This document shows positions 16,702 through 24,845 of a stretch of 64,000 nucleotides of DNA, in pieces. The stretch is from Streptomyces sp. NRRL S-337 (lineage in GTDB: Bacteria > Actinomycetota > Actinomycetes > Streptomycetales > Streptomycetaceae). The translations under genes were made by a program, and so were the position numbers. The stretch spans positions 1 through 64,000 of the forward strand of contig NZ_JOIX01000003.1 in assembly GCF_000720175.1 (NCBI RefSeq). The letters run 5' to 3'. Within the stretch, counting starts at the first letter, position 1; each line of letters begins with the position of its first letter. The notes under the pieces were generated by a model. It was not told the DNA's origin and did not search any database. It saw only the letters and a program-made list of their open reading frames with translations.

Positions 16702-17111
16702 GGAGAGCGGTGCAGTGCGGGGTGCGTGCCTGCGTCGGGCCGTCGAAGCCCGGGGCCGGTTCCCCGCGGTGGGTGCGTTGGGTGAGGTCCCAGTCGGCCC
16801 CGGTAGTGCTGTCATTGGAACGGCCACAGGAATGCGGAGCGGAGCCGACTGGGAATCCGGCGTCCAGTTGCCACCGGACGGGACAGCCCCCGTTGGAAAG
16901 TCCGGTGGGCAGGGTGCGGGTGGTTGGCCGGAGAGAGCGCTGAGTCGTTACGGCGCCGGGCGGCGCGGGCGGGGCGGGTGAGTTGGGTGTCGCGTTGGTT
17001 CCGTTCGGCGATTGCGTCACCTGGAGCGGTGCCGTCGCGGTGGAAGTCGGGGCCGGTGTTGCCTACCTGGCGTCCCACTTCGCGTCCCACCTGGCGTCTG
17101 CGCGAAGGGGG
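16702..17111. other. 410-bp stretch without a supported gene
   Basis: Lies between the transporter and the convergent hydrolase gene. It holds a short direct repeat near 17068-17098 (GGCGTCCCAC and variants) and no open frame with a family-like product. No terminator hairpin stands out. Confidence 0.55.
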
Positions 17112-17972
17112 TCAGTCGGCGCGGAGGAAAGTGAGGACGGAGTCGGTCTGGTTGAGGAGGGCGTGGCCGGCCTCGGGCAGGACGTTCACGGTCGCGTGGG
17201 GGAGGCACTGGCGTACGCGCCGGGCGGTGTCCTCGGAGTCGAAGAGGGTGTCGCGGCTGCCGACCGTCACCAGGGTGGGCATGGTCAGGCGGCGCAGCGC
17301 ACTGTCGGGGAAGAGGGGGAGCCGCTCGGTACGGGGCTTGAAGTGAGTGAAGGTCAGCATGACGTGGTCGAGGAGGTGCTGGACCTCGGGTGCTTCCAGG
17401 CCCGTGCCGGTCGCTACTGACCGGCGTACTCCCCGGCGTCCCAACGGGCGCAGGAGCAGGGCCTTGAACAGCCACGCCATCTTCTGCCTGCCCAGACCGC
17501 CGGGGCAGAGCAGGGCCAGGCGGGTCACTCGCTCCGGCCGGCGGGTGGCGTAGTCCAGTGCCACCCATCCGCCCAGGGAAGTGCCGACGATCGCGGTGCG
17601 GGTCAGGCCCAGATGTTCCAACACCTCGTCCAACCACAGTGCATGAGCGTCGGAGGACAAGGGCGGGCGGGAGGCGGCACTCAGGCCCGGTTCGCCTATG
17701 AGGTCGAGGGCGTACGTCCGGAAGTGCCGGGACCAGGAGGCGATGTCGTCCTGCCACATCGTCGCGTTCGCTCCCGATCCGTGGAGCAGCAGTACGGGCG
17801 GAGCGTCCTTCGGGCCGGAGACGAGGACGAAGGTTTCGCCTTCCCGGGTCGGTATCCGTACCTCCTCGGCGGGGACCGGCCAGGCTTGGAGCATCTCGCG
17901 GTAACGCTGCTGGAGCTCCCTGCCACCGGCTTCGGTCTTATAGATCGTGGTTGTGCTGGTGCTCGTACTCAT
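17112..17972 (-). CDS. alpha/beta hydrolase
   Basis: 286 residues. The oxyanion loop is LLLHGSGANATMW, the nucleophile is Ser132 in GTSLGG, the acid lies in SRDTLFDSED and the catalytic histidine in PEAGHALLNQ. The order fits the epoxide-hydrolase/haloperoxidase branch of alpha/beta hydrolases. Its ATG overlaps the stop of the upstream HTH gene in ATGA (17969-17972), so the pair is translated together and the HTH protein may control this enzyme. Substrate unknown. Confidence 0.9.
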   Translation of the reverse strand: MSTSTSTTTIYKTEAGGRELQQRYREMLQAWPVPAEEVRIPTREGETFVLVSGPKDAPPVLLLHGSGANATMWQDDIASWSRHFRTYALDLIGEPGLSAASRPPLSSDAHALWLDEVLEHLGLTRTAIVGTSLGGWVALDYATRRPERVTRLALLCPGGLGRQKMAWLFKALLLRPLGRRGVRRSVATGTGLEAPEVQHLLDHVMLTFTHFKPRTERLPLFPDSALRRLTMPTLVTVGSRDTLFDSEDTARRVRQCLPHATVNVLPEAGHALLNQTDSVLTFLRAD

Positions 17973-18415
17973 GTCGCGAGCACTCCCTCCATGTAGTCGA
18001 AGATCCGGGCCGTGTCGGCGAGGCCGCCCAGGACGATGACCTTCATCCGGGCCCGTCCCTTGTCGTAGGCCGTCTCGATGCGCAGGGGCGCATGGCCCGG
18101 GCCGCGGTGGGTGGCCAGGCTCATCAGGAGGGCGGTCAAGCGGTCGGCCGTGTCGGGGGTGATCGCGTCGATCTCGACGATGCTTGAGACCTCGGTGTGC
18201 TGTCGCTGTTCTTGCGGTCGCCGTCCGTCCGCGTCGCCCGGGGGCGCGGGTGCCGGGCGGCCGGTGAAGGCCTCCAGGTCCTCGTGGGCGATGCGGTACT
18301 GCTTGCCGATGCGGACCGCGTGGAGACGTCCGTCCCGCACGTAGTTCCGGATGGTGCGGACATGCAGGCCCAGATGCTCCGCCACTTGTTCCACGGAGTA
18401 GAAACGATCAGGCAT
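17969..18415 (-). CDS. excisionase-type HTH protein with C-terminal effector domain
   Basis: 148 residues. Residues 5-50 are a MerR/excisionase winged helix (YSVEQVAEHLGLHVRTIRNY, then VRIGKQYRIAHEDLEAF). A Pro/Gln-rich linker leads to a second domain of about 75 residues with VEIDAITPDTADRLTALLMS and RMKVIVLGGLADTARIFDYM. That second domain is a small alpha/beta unit common to such Streptomyces regulators and may sense a ligand. The gene is first in a two-gene operon with the hydrolase. The ATG follows AAGG with 7 bases spacing. Confidence 0.85.
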   Translation of the reverse strand: MPDRFYSVEQVAEHLGLHVRTIRNYVRDGRLHAVRIGKQYRIAHEDLEAFTGRPAPAPPGDADGRRPQEQRQHTEVSSIVEIDAITPDTADRLTALLMSLATHRGPGHAPLRIETAYDKGRARMKVIVLGGLADTARIFDYMEGVLAT

Positions 18416-18672
18416 GAAAGTACCTTAACTTCCCCTACTGGTAGGCACAATGAGGAAGTTTGAGGAATGTAGCGGAGTGTTGGGGAGTCGTTGGGGGTGG
18501 TGAGGCTGGTGAGGCTGGTGGGGGTGGTGGGGGTGCTGGGTTCCCCTGTCTCGATGCTCAGGGACTTCAGAGGCTTCAGGCGTTTCCGGGGCTGTAAGCC
18601 ATCTCAGTGGCCGTGAAGGGAAGCCGGTGGCTGTGCAACGGGGCGGGGACGAGGTGCCGCCACGATGGGGTG

Positions 18673-19398
18673 ATGGAGGAGAGACGCTCTCTTGAGGCCA
18701 CGTCGGGCAGGGTGCTGCGTACGCCGCGGGCGGCTGGTGCAGCGGGAGTGCTGGCGGCGCTGCTGCTGGCCGCCGTACTCATGATCGTCCGGATCAGCTT
18801 GCCCTCCGCGATCCCTGCCCACGCGGGGGCGTGGCCGTCGCGTTCGTCCCACCGGCAGGTCCTGGAAATCGCCCTGGGCCTGCTGCCGTTCGCCGGCATC
18901 TTCTTCCTGTGGTTCATGGGCGCCGTACGAGACCACATCGGGCGCACGGAGCGGGGCACCGGCCCTCCGGCGAACGCCGTCTCGGGAAATGCGGAAGAGC
19001 GGGCGGAGAACAGGTTCTTCGCGACGCTCTTCCTGTGCAGCGGGCTGATGTTCACCGCCTTGGTGCTCGCGGCGGGGGCCGCCGCCGGCGGCCTGCTCGC
19101 CATCACCGGCAACATCCCCGCCGGCGCGCAGGACCTGTGGACCTACGGGCGGACGACGCTCACCTTGCTTGCGAGCTACGCCATGCGGATGGCCGCGGTG
19201 TTCACGCTGTCCACCACGACCATCGGACTCGCCTTGCGCGTCTTCCCGCGCTGGCTCGCCTGGCTCGGCTGTGCGGCCGCGCTTGTGCTGCTGTTCGTCG
19301 TCGGTACCGTCCCCTGGACCGAACTGGTCTTTCCCCTCTGGATGCTGGCCACCAGTACGTACATCCTGGGGGCCTCCTTCCGAAGGGGTGGCGCGTGA
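18673..19398 (+). CDS. integral membrane protein
   Basis: About 241 residues with six hydrophobic helices: LAALLLAAVLMIVRI, LGLLPFAGIFFLWFMGAV, LCSGLMFTALVLAAGAAAGG, then MRMAAVFTLSTTTIGLAL, WLGCAAALVLLFVVGTV and LVFPLWMLATSTYILG. The motif FAGIFFLWFMGAVRDHIG is typical of a Streptomyces family without known function. ATG 18673 is used; a reading from 18607 adds 22 residues with no conservation evident. The gene is convergent with the acetyltransferase at 19448. Confidence 0.75.
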   Translation: MEERRSLEATSGRVLRTPRAAGAAGVLAALLLAAVLMIVRISLPSAIPAHAGAWPSRSSHRQVLEIALGLLPFAGIFFLWFMGAVRDHIGRTERGTGPPANAVSGNAEERAENRFFATLFLCSGLMFTALVLAAGAAAGGLLAITGNIPAGAQDLWTYGRTTLTLLASYAMRMAAVFTLSTTTIGLALRVFPRWLAWLGCAAALVLLFVVGTVPWTELVFPLWMLATSTYILGASFRRGGA

Positions 19399-19447
19399 GT
19401 GGATCGCCAGGGCTCCCGGCCCGTTGATCTCCCTACTTCTCATCTCC

Positions 19448-20017
19448 CTACTTCGCCGCGCGCCACTCAGGGGCCAGTACCGCCCAGACTTCGATGTCCT
19501 GCCGCTCGCCCCGGTAGAGATAGCCCTCGCGCAGCACGCCCTCCTTGGTCATCCCCAGCCGCCTGGCCACCGCGATACTGGGTTCGTTGGCCGCCGAGAC
19601 CAGCCACTCCACACGGTGGATGCCCCGCTCCTCGACGGCCCAGTCGATGAGCACGCGTACGGCACGGGTCACCAGCCCCTTGCCCACCGCCGACGGCTCC
19701 AGCCAGCAGCCCGCCTCGGCAGTGCCCTGCTTGACGTCCATGGTGCGGAAGAGGACCCCGCCGACCAGTCGGCCGTCCAGCCAGATGCCGCAGATGCGGC
19801 CGGTGTCGGCGGCGGCCTTCTTCGCGTACGAGTGGAGGTACGAGCGGCTCGCGTCCAGGTCCACGATCAGGTCGGCCAGCCCGATGTACTGCCCGATGAA
19901 CTCCCGTCCCCGGTCGATGTGGGCGAGGAATTCCTCGGCCTGCCACGGCTCCAGCGGACGCAACTCGGCGCGGTTGTCACCGTTGGCAGCGTCACCACCC
20001 AGGGGTATCGCGTACAT
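19448..20017 (-). CDS. GNAT N-acetyltransferase, RimJ/RimL type
   Basis: 189 residues. The fold is clear from ELRPLEPWQAEEFLAHI, GIWLDGRLVGGVLFRTMD, and the acetyl-CoA loop in GCWLEPSAVGKGLVTRAVRV (motif A, here S-A-V-G-K-G). NEPSIAVARRLGMTKEGVLR is the typical end of the ribosomal-protein acetyltransferase branch. Such proteins acetylate protein N-termini or small amines. The ATG at 20017 follows AAAGG. Upstream (20029-20094) is a CACTCGG tandem repeat. Confidence 0.9.
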   Translation of the reverse strand: MYAIPLGGDAANGDNRAELRPLEPWQAEEFLAHIDRGREFIGQYIGLADLIVDLDASRSYLHSYAKKAAADTGRICGIWLDGRLVGGVLFRTMDVKQGTAEAGCWLEPSAVGKGLVTRAVRVLIDWAVEERGIHRVEWLVSAANEPSIAVARRLGMTKEGVLREGYLYRGERQDIEVWAVLAPEWRAAK

Positions 20018-20159
20018 CGGTCACCTTTCACTCGGACCACTTGGGACAGTCGGATCACTCGGGCCACTCGGACACTCGGGCCACTCGGAGTGCCAGGCGC
20101 TGGAATGCGGGGGGGGAGGGGGCTGGAACGGCAGGGGACCAGGGACCACCGCCACCGGC

Positions 20160-21122
20160 TCATGGGGGTGGTGAGGGGGTTGGGGAAGCGGTGTGCCGGG
20201 GTTTCCAGCCCCAGGCGGTGAGCATTCCGGGGGAGAGGGCGGCGGAGTGCGGGGAGGACAGGGCCTGGCGGGCCTGTTCGAGTAGGGGCTCGTCCACCTG
20301 GCCGGTGGCGAGGATGGCGTCGCGGGTGCGTTGCCAAGTGTCCTCCCAGAAGCGGCTGATGGGGCTGCCGGGCAGTAGTGGGGGGACGTGGATTTCGGCG
20401 GCCACGGAGTGCAGGCCCTCCTCCAGCAGGAAGGCGGGGTAATCGGGCACCCAGGAGATGTCCGTCCCGATGGTCGTACGCAGGGCCTGCCACATCGCGC
20501 GCATGACCCGGGTGTACGGGGTGGCCGGGGCGGAGGAGGTCGTCAGGTCGACGGCGTCGCTGAGCACGAGAACGCCGCCCGGGGCGAGCAAGGAGCTCAG
20601 CTGGTTGATCATGCGTCGCCACGGGCGTAGGTGCATCAGTACGAAGCGGGCGTGGACCAGGTGGAAGCGGCCGGGGTCGAAGTCGGGTGCGGTCACGTCG
20701 GCGGTCTGGGCCACGAGCCCCGGCGGGGCATCGGCGGTGAGGAAGCGGGTGTCACGGTCGACGGCCAGGACGGACGTGACATCCGCCGACTCCAGCAGCC
20801 ACCGGGCGACGGTGCCGGTCCCGGCGCCTACGTCGAGGCAGTGCCAGCCGGGGCCGGCGCCCAGCGCCGTCAGCCGTGCGGTGCTCACCGCGTCGTAGGC
20901 GAGCGCTCCCAGGTCGATGCGCTCTGCCTCGCCGGCTTCCTCCGGCCGGAAGGCGTCTTCACCGTAGTGCCCGGCAGCCGGTCCAGAAAGCTCATCTGGT
21001 CCAGAAGGTGCATCTGGTCCAGAAGGCTCAGCCGGTCCGGAAGGCTCAGCGGGTCCAGCCGGTCCAGCCGGGCCAGAAGGCTCAGCCGGCCGGTCTGGCT
21101 GTCGCACCCCTCCAGTACGCAC
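20160..21122 (-). CDS. SAM-dependent methyltransferase with collagen-like N-terminal linker
   Basis: About 320 residues from GTG 21122 (GTG 21107 is the alternative). Residues up to about 45 form a linker of GPA/GPD/EPS triplets encoded by imperfect 15-base repeats (about 20985-21080). The class I methyltransferase domain follows with motif I LDVGAGTGTVARWL, the acidic loop VLAVDRDTRF, motif post I FHLVHARFVLMHL and LLAPGGVLVLSDAVDL. Last gene of the operon; it starts 23 bases after the exporter stop. The start region is a perfect 15-base duplication that repeats both GGAGG and GTG. It probably methylates the product of the upstream ligase and dikinase; this is inference. Confidence 0.82.
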   Translation of the reverse strand: MRTGGVRQPDRPAEPSGPAGPAGPAEPSGPAEPSGPDAPSGPDELSGPAAGHYGEDAFRPEEAGEAERIDLGALAYDAVSTARLTALGAGPGWHCLDVGAGTGTVARWLLESADVTSVLAVDRDTRFLTADAPPGLVAQTADVTAPDFDPGRFHLVHARFVLMHLRPWRRMINQLSSLLAPGGVLVLSDAVDLTTSSAPATPYTRVMRAMWQALRTTIGTDISWVPDYPAFLLEEGLHSVAAEIHVPPLLPGSPISRFWEDTWQRTRDAILATGQVDEPLLEQARQALSSPHSAALSPGMLTAWGWKPRHTASPTPSPPP

Positions 21123-21144
21123 CCCTCCAGTATGGGCGCGGGAG

Positions 21145-22545
21145 TCAGGGCTTTCCTGCTGTGGCGAGCGGACGGATCTCGTCGGTACGGCCCGTCTCCG
21201 CTTGGCTGCCCTCCGCACGGGCCCCGCCGCTCTCCGTACGGGTCCCGCCGTTCTCCGCACGGGCCCCGCCCTTCGCCGTACGGGCCTTGCCGTGACGTCG
21301 TAGGAGCAGGTGGAGGACGGCCAGCAGGACGGCGGTGGCCAGCGCGCTGTGCCACAACAGGGCGTCCAGGCGGTGCGCCGAGAGGTACGCGCCTGCGGCG
21401 ACGGCCGCCAGAGCGCACACCGCGCGGTCGACGAGGCTCTCGACGGACAGCAGGGTGGCGCGGGGCGCGCCCGCGGGGACCGCGTCGTTGACCAGCTTCC
21501 GCTGGAGGGGGGACGCGAGGCCGGTGACGGCGGCGAACACGCACAGCAGCGCGACGGTCGTCCAGGGACCGCCCAGCGTGCTGCCCGCCAGAGCCGCCGC
21601 CATCGCGAGGCTGAGCAGCGACACCCATGCCACCGGGGAGAGCCGCGAGGTGAGCCATTGCGGACGGGCCGAGGCCACCGCCTCCGCGACGGTCATGGCG
21701 GCCAGCACGGTGCCGTGCGAGCTCTCGCCGATGCCGTGGTCGAGCAGTACCGGCTGGAAGAGATTGACCTGGCAGATACGGGCGAGCGTGAACAGGGCCA
21801 CCCCCTGCACCATGACCAGGGCGAGCCAGGGCGTGCTGCGGACGGCGCGGAGGGCGGCGGCCGCCTCGTGGCCCGTGGCGCGCTTTCGGCCCCTGGCCGG
21901 GTCGGCCGCGGCCTGGCGGGGCAGCAGTACGGCACAGACCAGGGAGGCGCCCGCGCTGGCCGCGCTCAGGACGTACGGTGCGGAGTGCGCCAGGGCCATC
22001 AGCGGACCGAGCAGCGGCCAGCACAGCACCTTCGCGGCGAGGCCGAGCGCGCGGGCCTGGCCCTCGGCCTTCAGATAGTGGGCGCCCGCACCTTCGGCCC
22101 GCAGGCCCTCGTAGAGGTACGCACTGGCGGCACCGGAGGTCAGGGAGCGGCCGGCGGCGATGAGCAAGAAGTGGACGAGGAAGCCGGTGTAGCTGGGGGC
22201 CCAGACCGGGGCGAGGTTGGCCGCGGTCATGACGACCGCGCCCGCCCGCAGGCAGTTGCGGGTGCCGATGCGGTCGGCGATCAGTCCGGTGGGGATCTCG
22301 AAGAGGCAGAACGCGGTGTAGTAGATGCTCTGGATGCCGAAGATCTGGCCGTCGGTGAGTCCCGCCTGCCGTTGGTAGGCGTAGAACACCGGCATCCACC
22401 AGAGCAGGTTGAACAGGAGCTGGAAGCCGTTGTTCAGGCGGATGATGCGGCGGGCCCGGGGTGGCAGGGGCGGCGCGCCCGTCGTGGCCTTCGCGCGCCT
22501 GCCCGCACGACTGAGGCCCCAGGGGCCGGGGAGGTGGCGGCTCAT
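21145..22545 (-). CDS. MFS transporter
   Basis: 466 residues with about 12 helices. The MFS loop 2-3 motif appears as EIPTGLIADRIGTRN and the following helix as CLRAGAVVMTAANLAPVW. The ATG (22545) overlaps the dikinase stop in ATGA. The C-terminal tail is hydrophilic with repeats of the type GGARAENGG/GGTRTESGG. Of the families with the FGIQSIYYTAFCLFEIPTGL signature, members often sit in biosynthetic operons, so it is the likely exporter (or importer) for the pathway. Confidence 0.88.
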   Translation of the reverse strand: MSRHLPGPWGLSRAGRRAKATTGAPPLPPRARRIIRLNNGFQLLFNLLWWMPVFYAYQRQAGLTDGQIFGIQSIYYTAFCLFEIPTGLIADRIGTRNCLRAGAVVMTAANLAPVWAPSYTGFLVHFLLIAAGRSLTSGAASAYLYEGLRAEGAGAHYLKAEGQARALGLAAKVLCWPLLGPLMALAHSAPYVLSAASAGASLVCAVLLPRQAAADPARGRKRATGHEAAAALRAVRSTPWLALVMVQGVALFTLARICQVNLFQPVLLDHGIGESSHGTVLAAMTVAEAVASARPQWLTSRLSPVAWVSLLSLAMAAALAGSTLGGPWTTVALLCVFAAVTGLASPLQRKLVNDAVPAGAPRATLLSVESLVDRAVCALAAVAAGAYLSAHRLDALLWHSALATAVLLAVLHLLLRRHGKARTAKGGARAENGGTRTESGGARAEGSQAETGRTDEIRPLATAGKP

Positions 22546-24845
22546 CGGGCGGCGTAGGGGCGGATCTGGACCAGGTGGAAGTCGCCCTGATCGGTCATCA
22601 GCCATTCGATGTCCAATGGCCGGTCCACGTCCAGGTCCGGGCCGTCGGTCGGGGTTGTACCGCTGAAATGGGACTGCAGTAGCCGGCCGGTCAGGGCGAG
22701 GTCCGCCAGTCGTTCGCGGGTGGCGGCCGGCAGGTCCTCGGCGGACGAGCCCAGCGCGACGGTGCGGCCGCCGCCTTCGACCGTGTTGTACAGGTACTGC
22801 AGCGGTAGGGCGGTGCCGTCGACGACGTTCTCCGGGGAGCCGGACGAGCAGTTGAGGTAGACGTTGCGGAAATCCGCGCGCCGGGTCGGGTTGCAGGTCA
22901 CCAGCACGCCGCCGAGGCCCGCGGGCTGGTAGCGCTGGATGATCACGCCCATGTAGGTGTCGTCGGGAGAGATGCCCGCCTGGTGGCGCAGCCGGACGCT
23001 GCGCGGCGACAGCAGGGACGCCCACACCCGGCGTACCGCGGCGAGGAGTTCGTCCGCACCGTGCACCGCCGTGACCGAGTCGTACACCCCCGCCGCGGAG
23101 AACCCGGGCAGGTCCTCGGCGTTGGAGGACGAACGCACCACGAGCCGGCCGGGGGTACCGGACGCACCGGAGGGCAGCGCCTGGGGGGCGGCCGTGATGG
23201 CACGGGCCACGTCGTCAGGCATCGGGGCGGCGTGCTGGATGAGGTGCTGCAGCCGCCGGCAGAGCGGGTCGATCGTGTCGACGGTCCCGCGCGCCAGGGC
23301 GGCCTTCAGGTCGCCGATGCCCTGCTGTAGGGCGGGGGAGGAGGTGAGAAAACGGTGCTGCAGGGCGAACGGGAGGGCGATGCCGTCCGGAGCGGTGACT
23401 GTGGCGCGGACGAAGTCCCGGGCAGCTGCGCGGAGTTGGGCGCCTCGCGCGCCCTCAGGAAGGGCGGGAAGGTCAGAAAGCCCAGGAAGGACCGGAAGGC
23501 CGGAGAGGCCCAGGCGGGCGGTGAGGCGCGCGGTGAGGTGGGCGTAGAGGTTGGCCCGCGGAGGCCTGGGGCGGCCGTAGTACGCGGTCAGGTCGATGGT
23601 GTGGCCGGGGCCCTGGCCGGCGTGTTCGGACTCACCGGCCGGAATGTCCTCGCCACCGGCCAGGACGTGGTGCAGCTCCCCGAGGTTGGCTGCCTTGGTG
23701 CCGTAGCGGTTCTGGTCGGTGCGGCGCAGTTGGTGCAGGGGCAGCGCGGGTATGTCGGCGTGCAGCAGCGGGGGTTCCAGCCGTATCCGGGGCGCCGGCC
23801 GCCGGTCTGACACGCTCGGTGCCGACGTCTGGGTGAGCGCCGCAGATGATGGGGCAAGCAGTGGGGAGAGCGTCGAGCCCGACGCCTGGCGGAGCGACGC
23901 CGGGGCCTGAGGGAGCCGTACGAGGGTGATGTCGTCGTCCTGCACTTCGTAGCGGACCCATGCGCCCGCGAGTTCCTCCGCCTCGATGAGCTGGTCCAGG
24001 TCGCGGATGATGGCGTTGGGGATGCCCCAGCCGGACGCGAGGACGTTGGTGTGCGAGAGCGGGGTGGTGGGCGCGGTGTTGATGAAGCCGGCGACCCTCG
24101 GTACGTCGTCGGGCAGGCACGGCATGGCGACGATGTCGGACCCGCCGAGCGGGCCGGCACCGGCCGCGTACTGCTCGTACTCCCGGGCGGTACGGAAGTG
24201 GCGCAGCCGGCCGACGGCCTCGCCGGGGTTGAGCGGGGTGCGGGTGCGGCTGCCGAACAGCTGGTGGCTGAGGATCCGCGGCACCCGGACGTCACTGATC
24301 GCGGCGAGCGCGTGCTCCTGGCCGTGGTTCGCGGGCTTCAGCAGCAGCGGCAGCCGGCTGTCGAGCCGGTGGCGGACGAAGGTGTAGAACTCCTCCAGCA
24401 TCGGGCCGCTCATGGTGTCGGCCTCGGTCGTCTCCAGCACGAGGAAGGGGCGCGCCCGGCGGCCGGTGGGCATGTGGGTGCCCGCGTCCGCCCCCGCGCC
24501 CGCCGTCCCCGCGCCCGTGTCGGTGTGCAGGGAGAGCACGCCCAACAGGAACCTGCGCTCCGGGTCGGCGTAGACCGAGGCGTTGAACGCGTCCAGGCAG
24601 GCGTCGAGTTCCGCCAGCTCCATGCCCAGGACGCGCGTGGCGATGTAGTCGACGTGGAAGGGGTGGACGGCGGCGTCCAGCAGGTGCCAGGTGTTCTCGG
24701 CGCGGTCGACCACGACCTTCAGGAAGGGGTGGCCGGCCAGGGTGCCGCAGAGGGTGTGGAAGAGCGGGAGGGCCAGGTGCGCGCCGATGGTCGTACGGTC
24801 GCAGGCGGTCGTGTGGTCGTGGGGGGTGGTCATGGTGAGTGTCAT
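22542..24845 (-). CDS. PEP-synthase/dikinase-like protein with swivelling His domain before PPDK_N domain
   Basis: 767 residues. The first 200 are not recognised. Residues about 237-285 look like a phosphohistidine swivelling domain: DIVAMPCLPDDVPRVAGFIN and then TPLSHTNVLASGWGIPNAI, with His265 in the position of the phosphorylated histidine. A variable linker (about 310-370) leads to a pyruvate-phosphate dikinase N-terminal (ATP-binding) domain from YGTKAANLGEL (381-391) through VVRSSSNAEDLPGFSAAG (569-586) to DIEWLM (745-750) and HLVQIRPY. There is no C-terminal PEP/pyruvate TIM barrel. The His-before-ATP order resembles plant glucan water dikinases, not PEP synthase. It probably transfers phosphate from ATP to an unknown acceptor. 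Start chosen at the ATGA overlap with the ligase gene, with GGAGG upstream. Confidence 0.8.
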   Translation of the reverse strand: MTLTMTTPHDHTTACDRTTIGAHLALPLFHTLCGTLAGHPFLKVVVDRAENTWHLLDAAVHPFHVDYIATRVLGMELAELDACLDAFNASVYADPERRFLLGVLSLHTDTGAGTAGAGADAGTHMPTGRRARPFLVLETTEADTMSGPMLEEFYTFVRHRLDSRLPLLLKPANHGQEHALAAISDVRVPRILSHQLFGSRTRTPLNPGEAVGRLRHFRTAREYEQYAAGAGPLGGSDIVAMPCLPDDVPRVAGFINTAPTTPLSHTNVLASGWGIPNAIIRDLDQLIEAEELAGAWVRYEVQDDDITLVRLPQAPASLRQASGSTLSPLLAPSSAALTQTSAPSVSDRRPAPRIRLEPPLLHADIPALPLHQLRRTDQNRYGTKAANLGELHHVLAGGEDIPAGESEHAGQGPGHTIDLTAYYGRPRPPRANLYAHLTARLTARLGLSGLPVLPGLSDLPALPEGARGAQLRAAARDFVRATVTAPDGIALPFALQHRFLTSSPALQQGIGDLKAALARGTVDTIDPLCRRLQHLIQHAAPMPDDVARAITAAPQALPSGASGTPGRLVVRSSSNAEDLPGFSAAGVYDSVTAVHGADELLAAVRRVWASLLSPRSVRLRHQAGISPDDTYMGVIIQRYQPAGLGGVLVTCNPTRRADFRNVYLNCSSGSPENVVDGTALPLQYLYNTVEGGGRTVALGSSAEDLPAATRERLADLALTGRLLQSHFSGTTPTDGPDLDVDRPLDIEWLMTDQGDFHLVQIRPYAAR

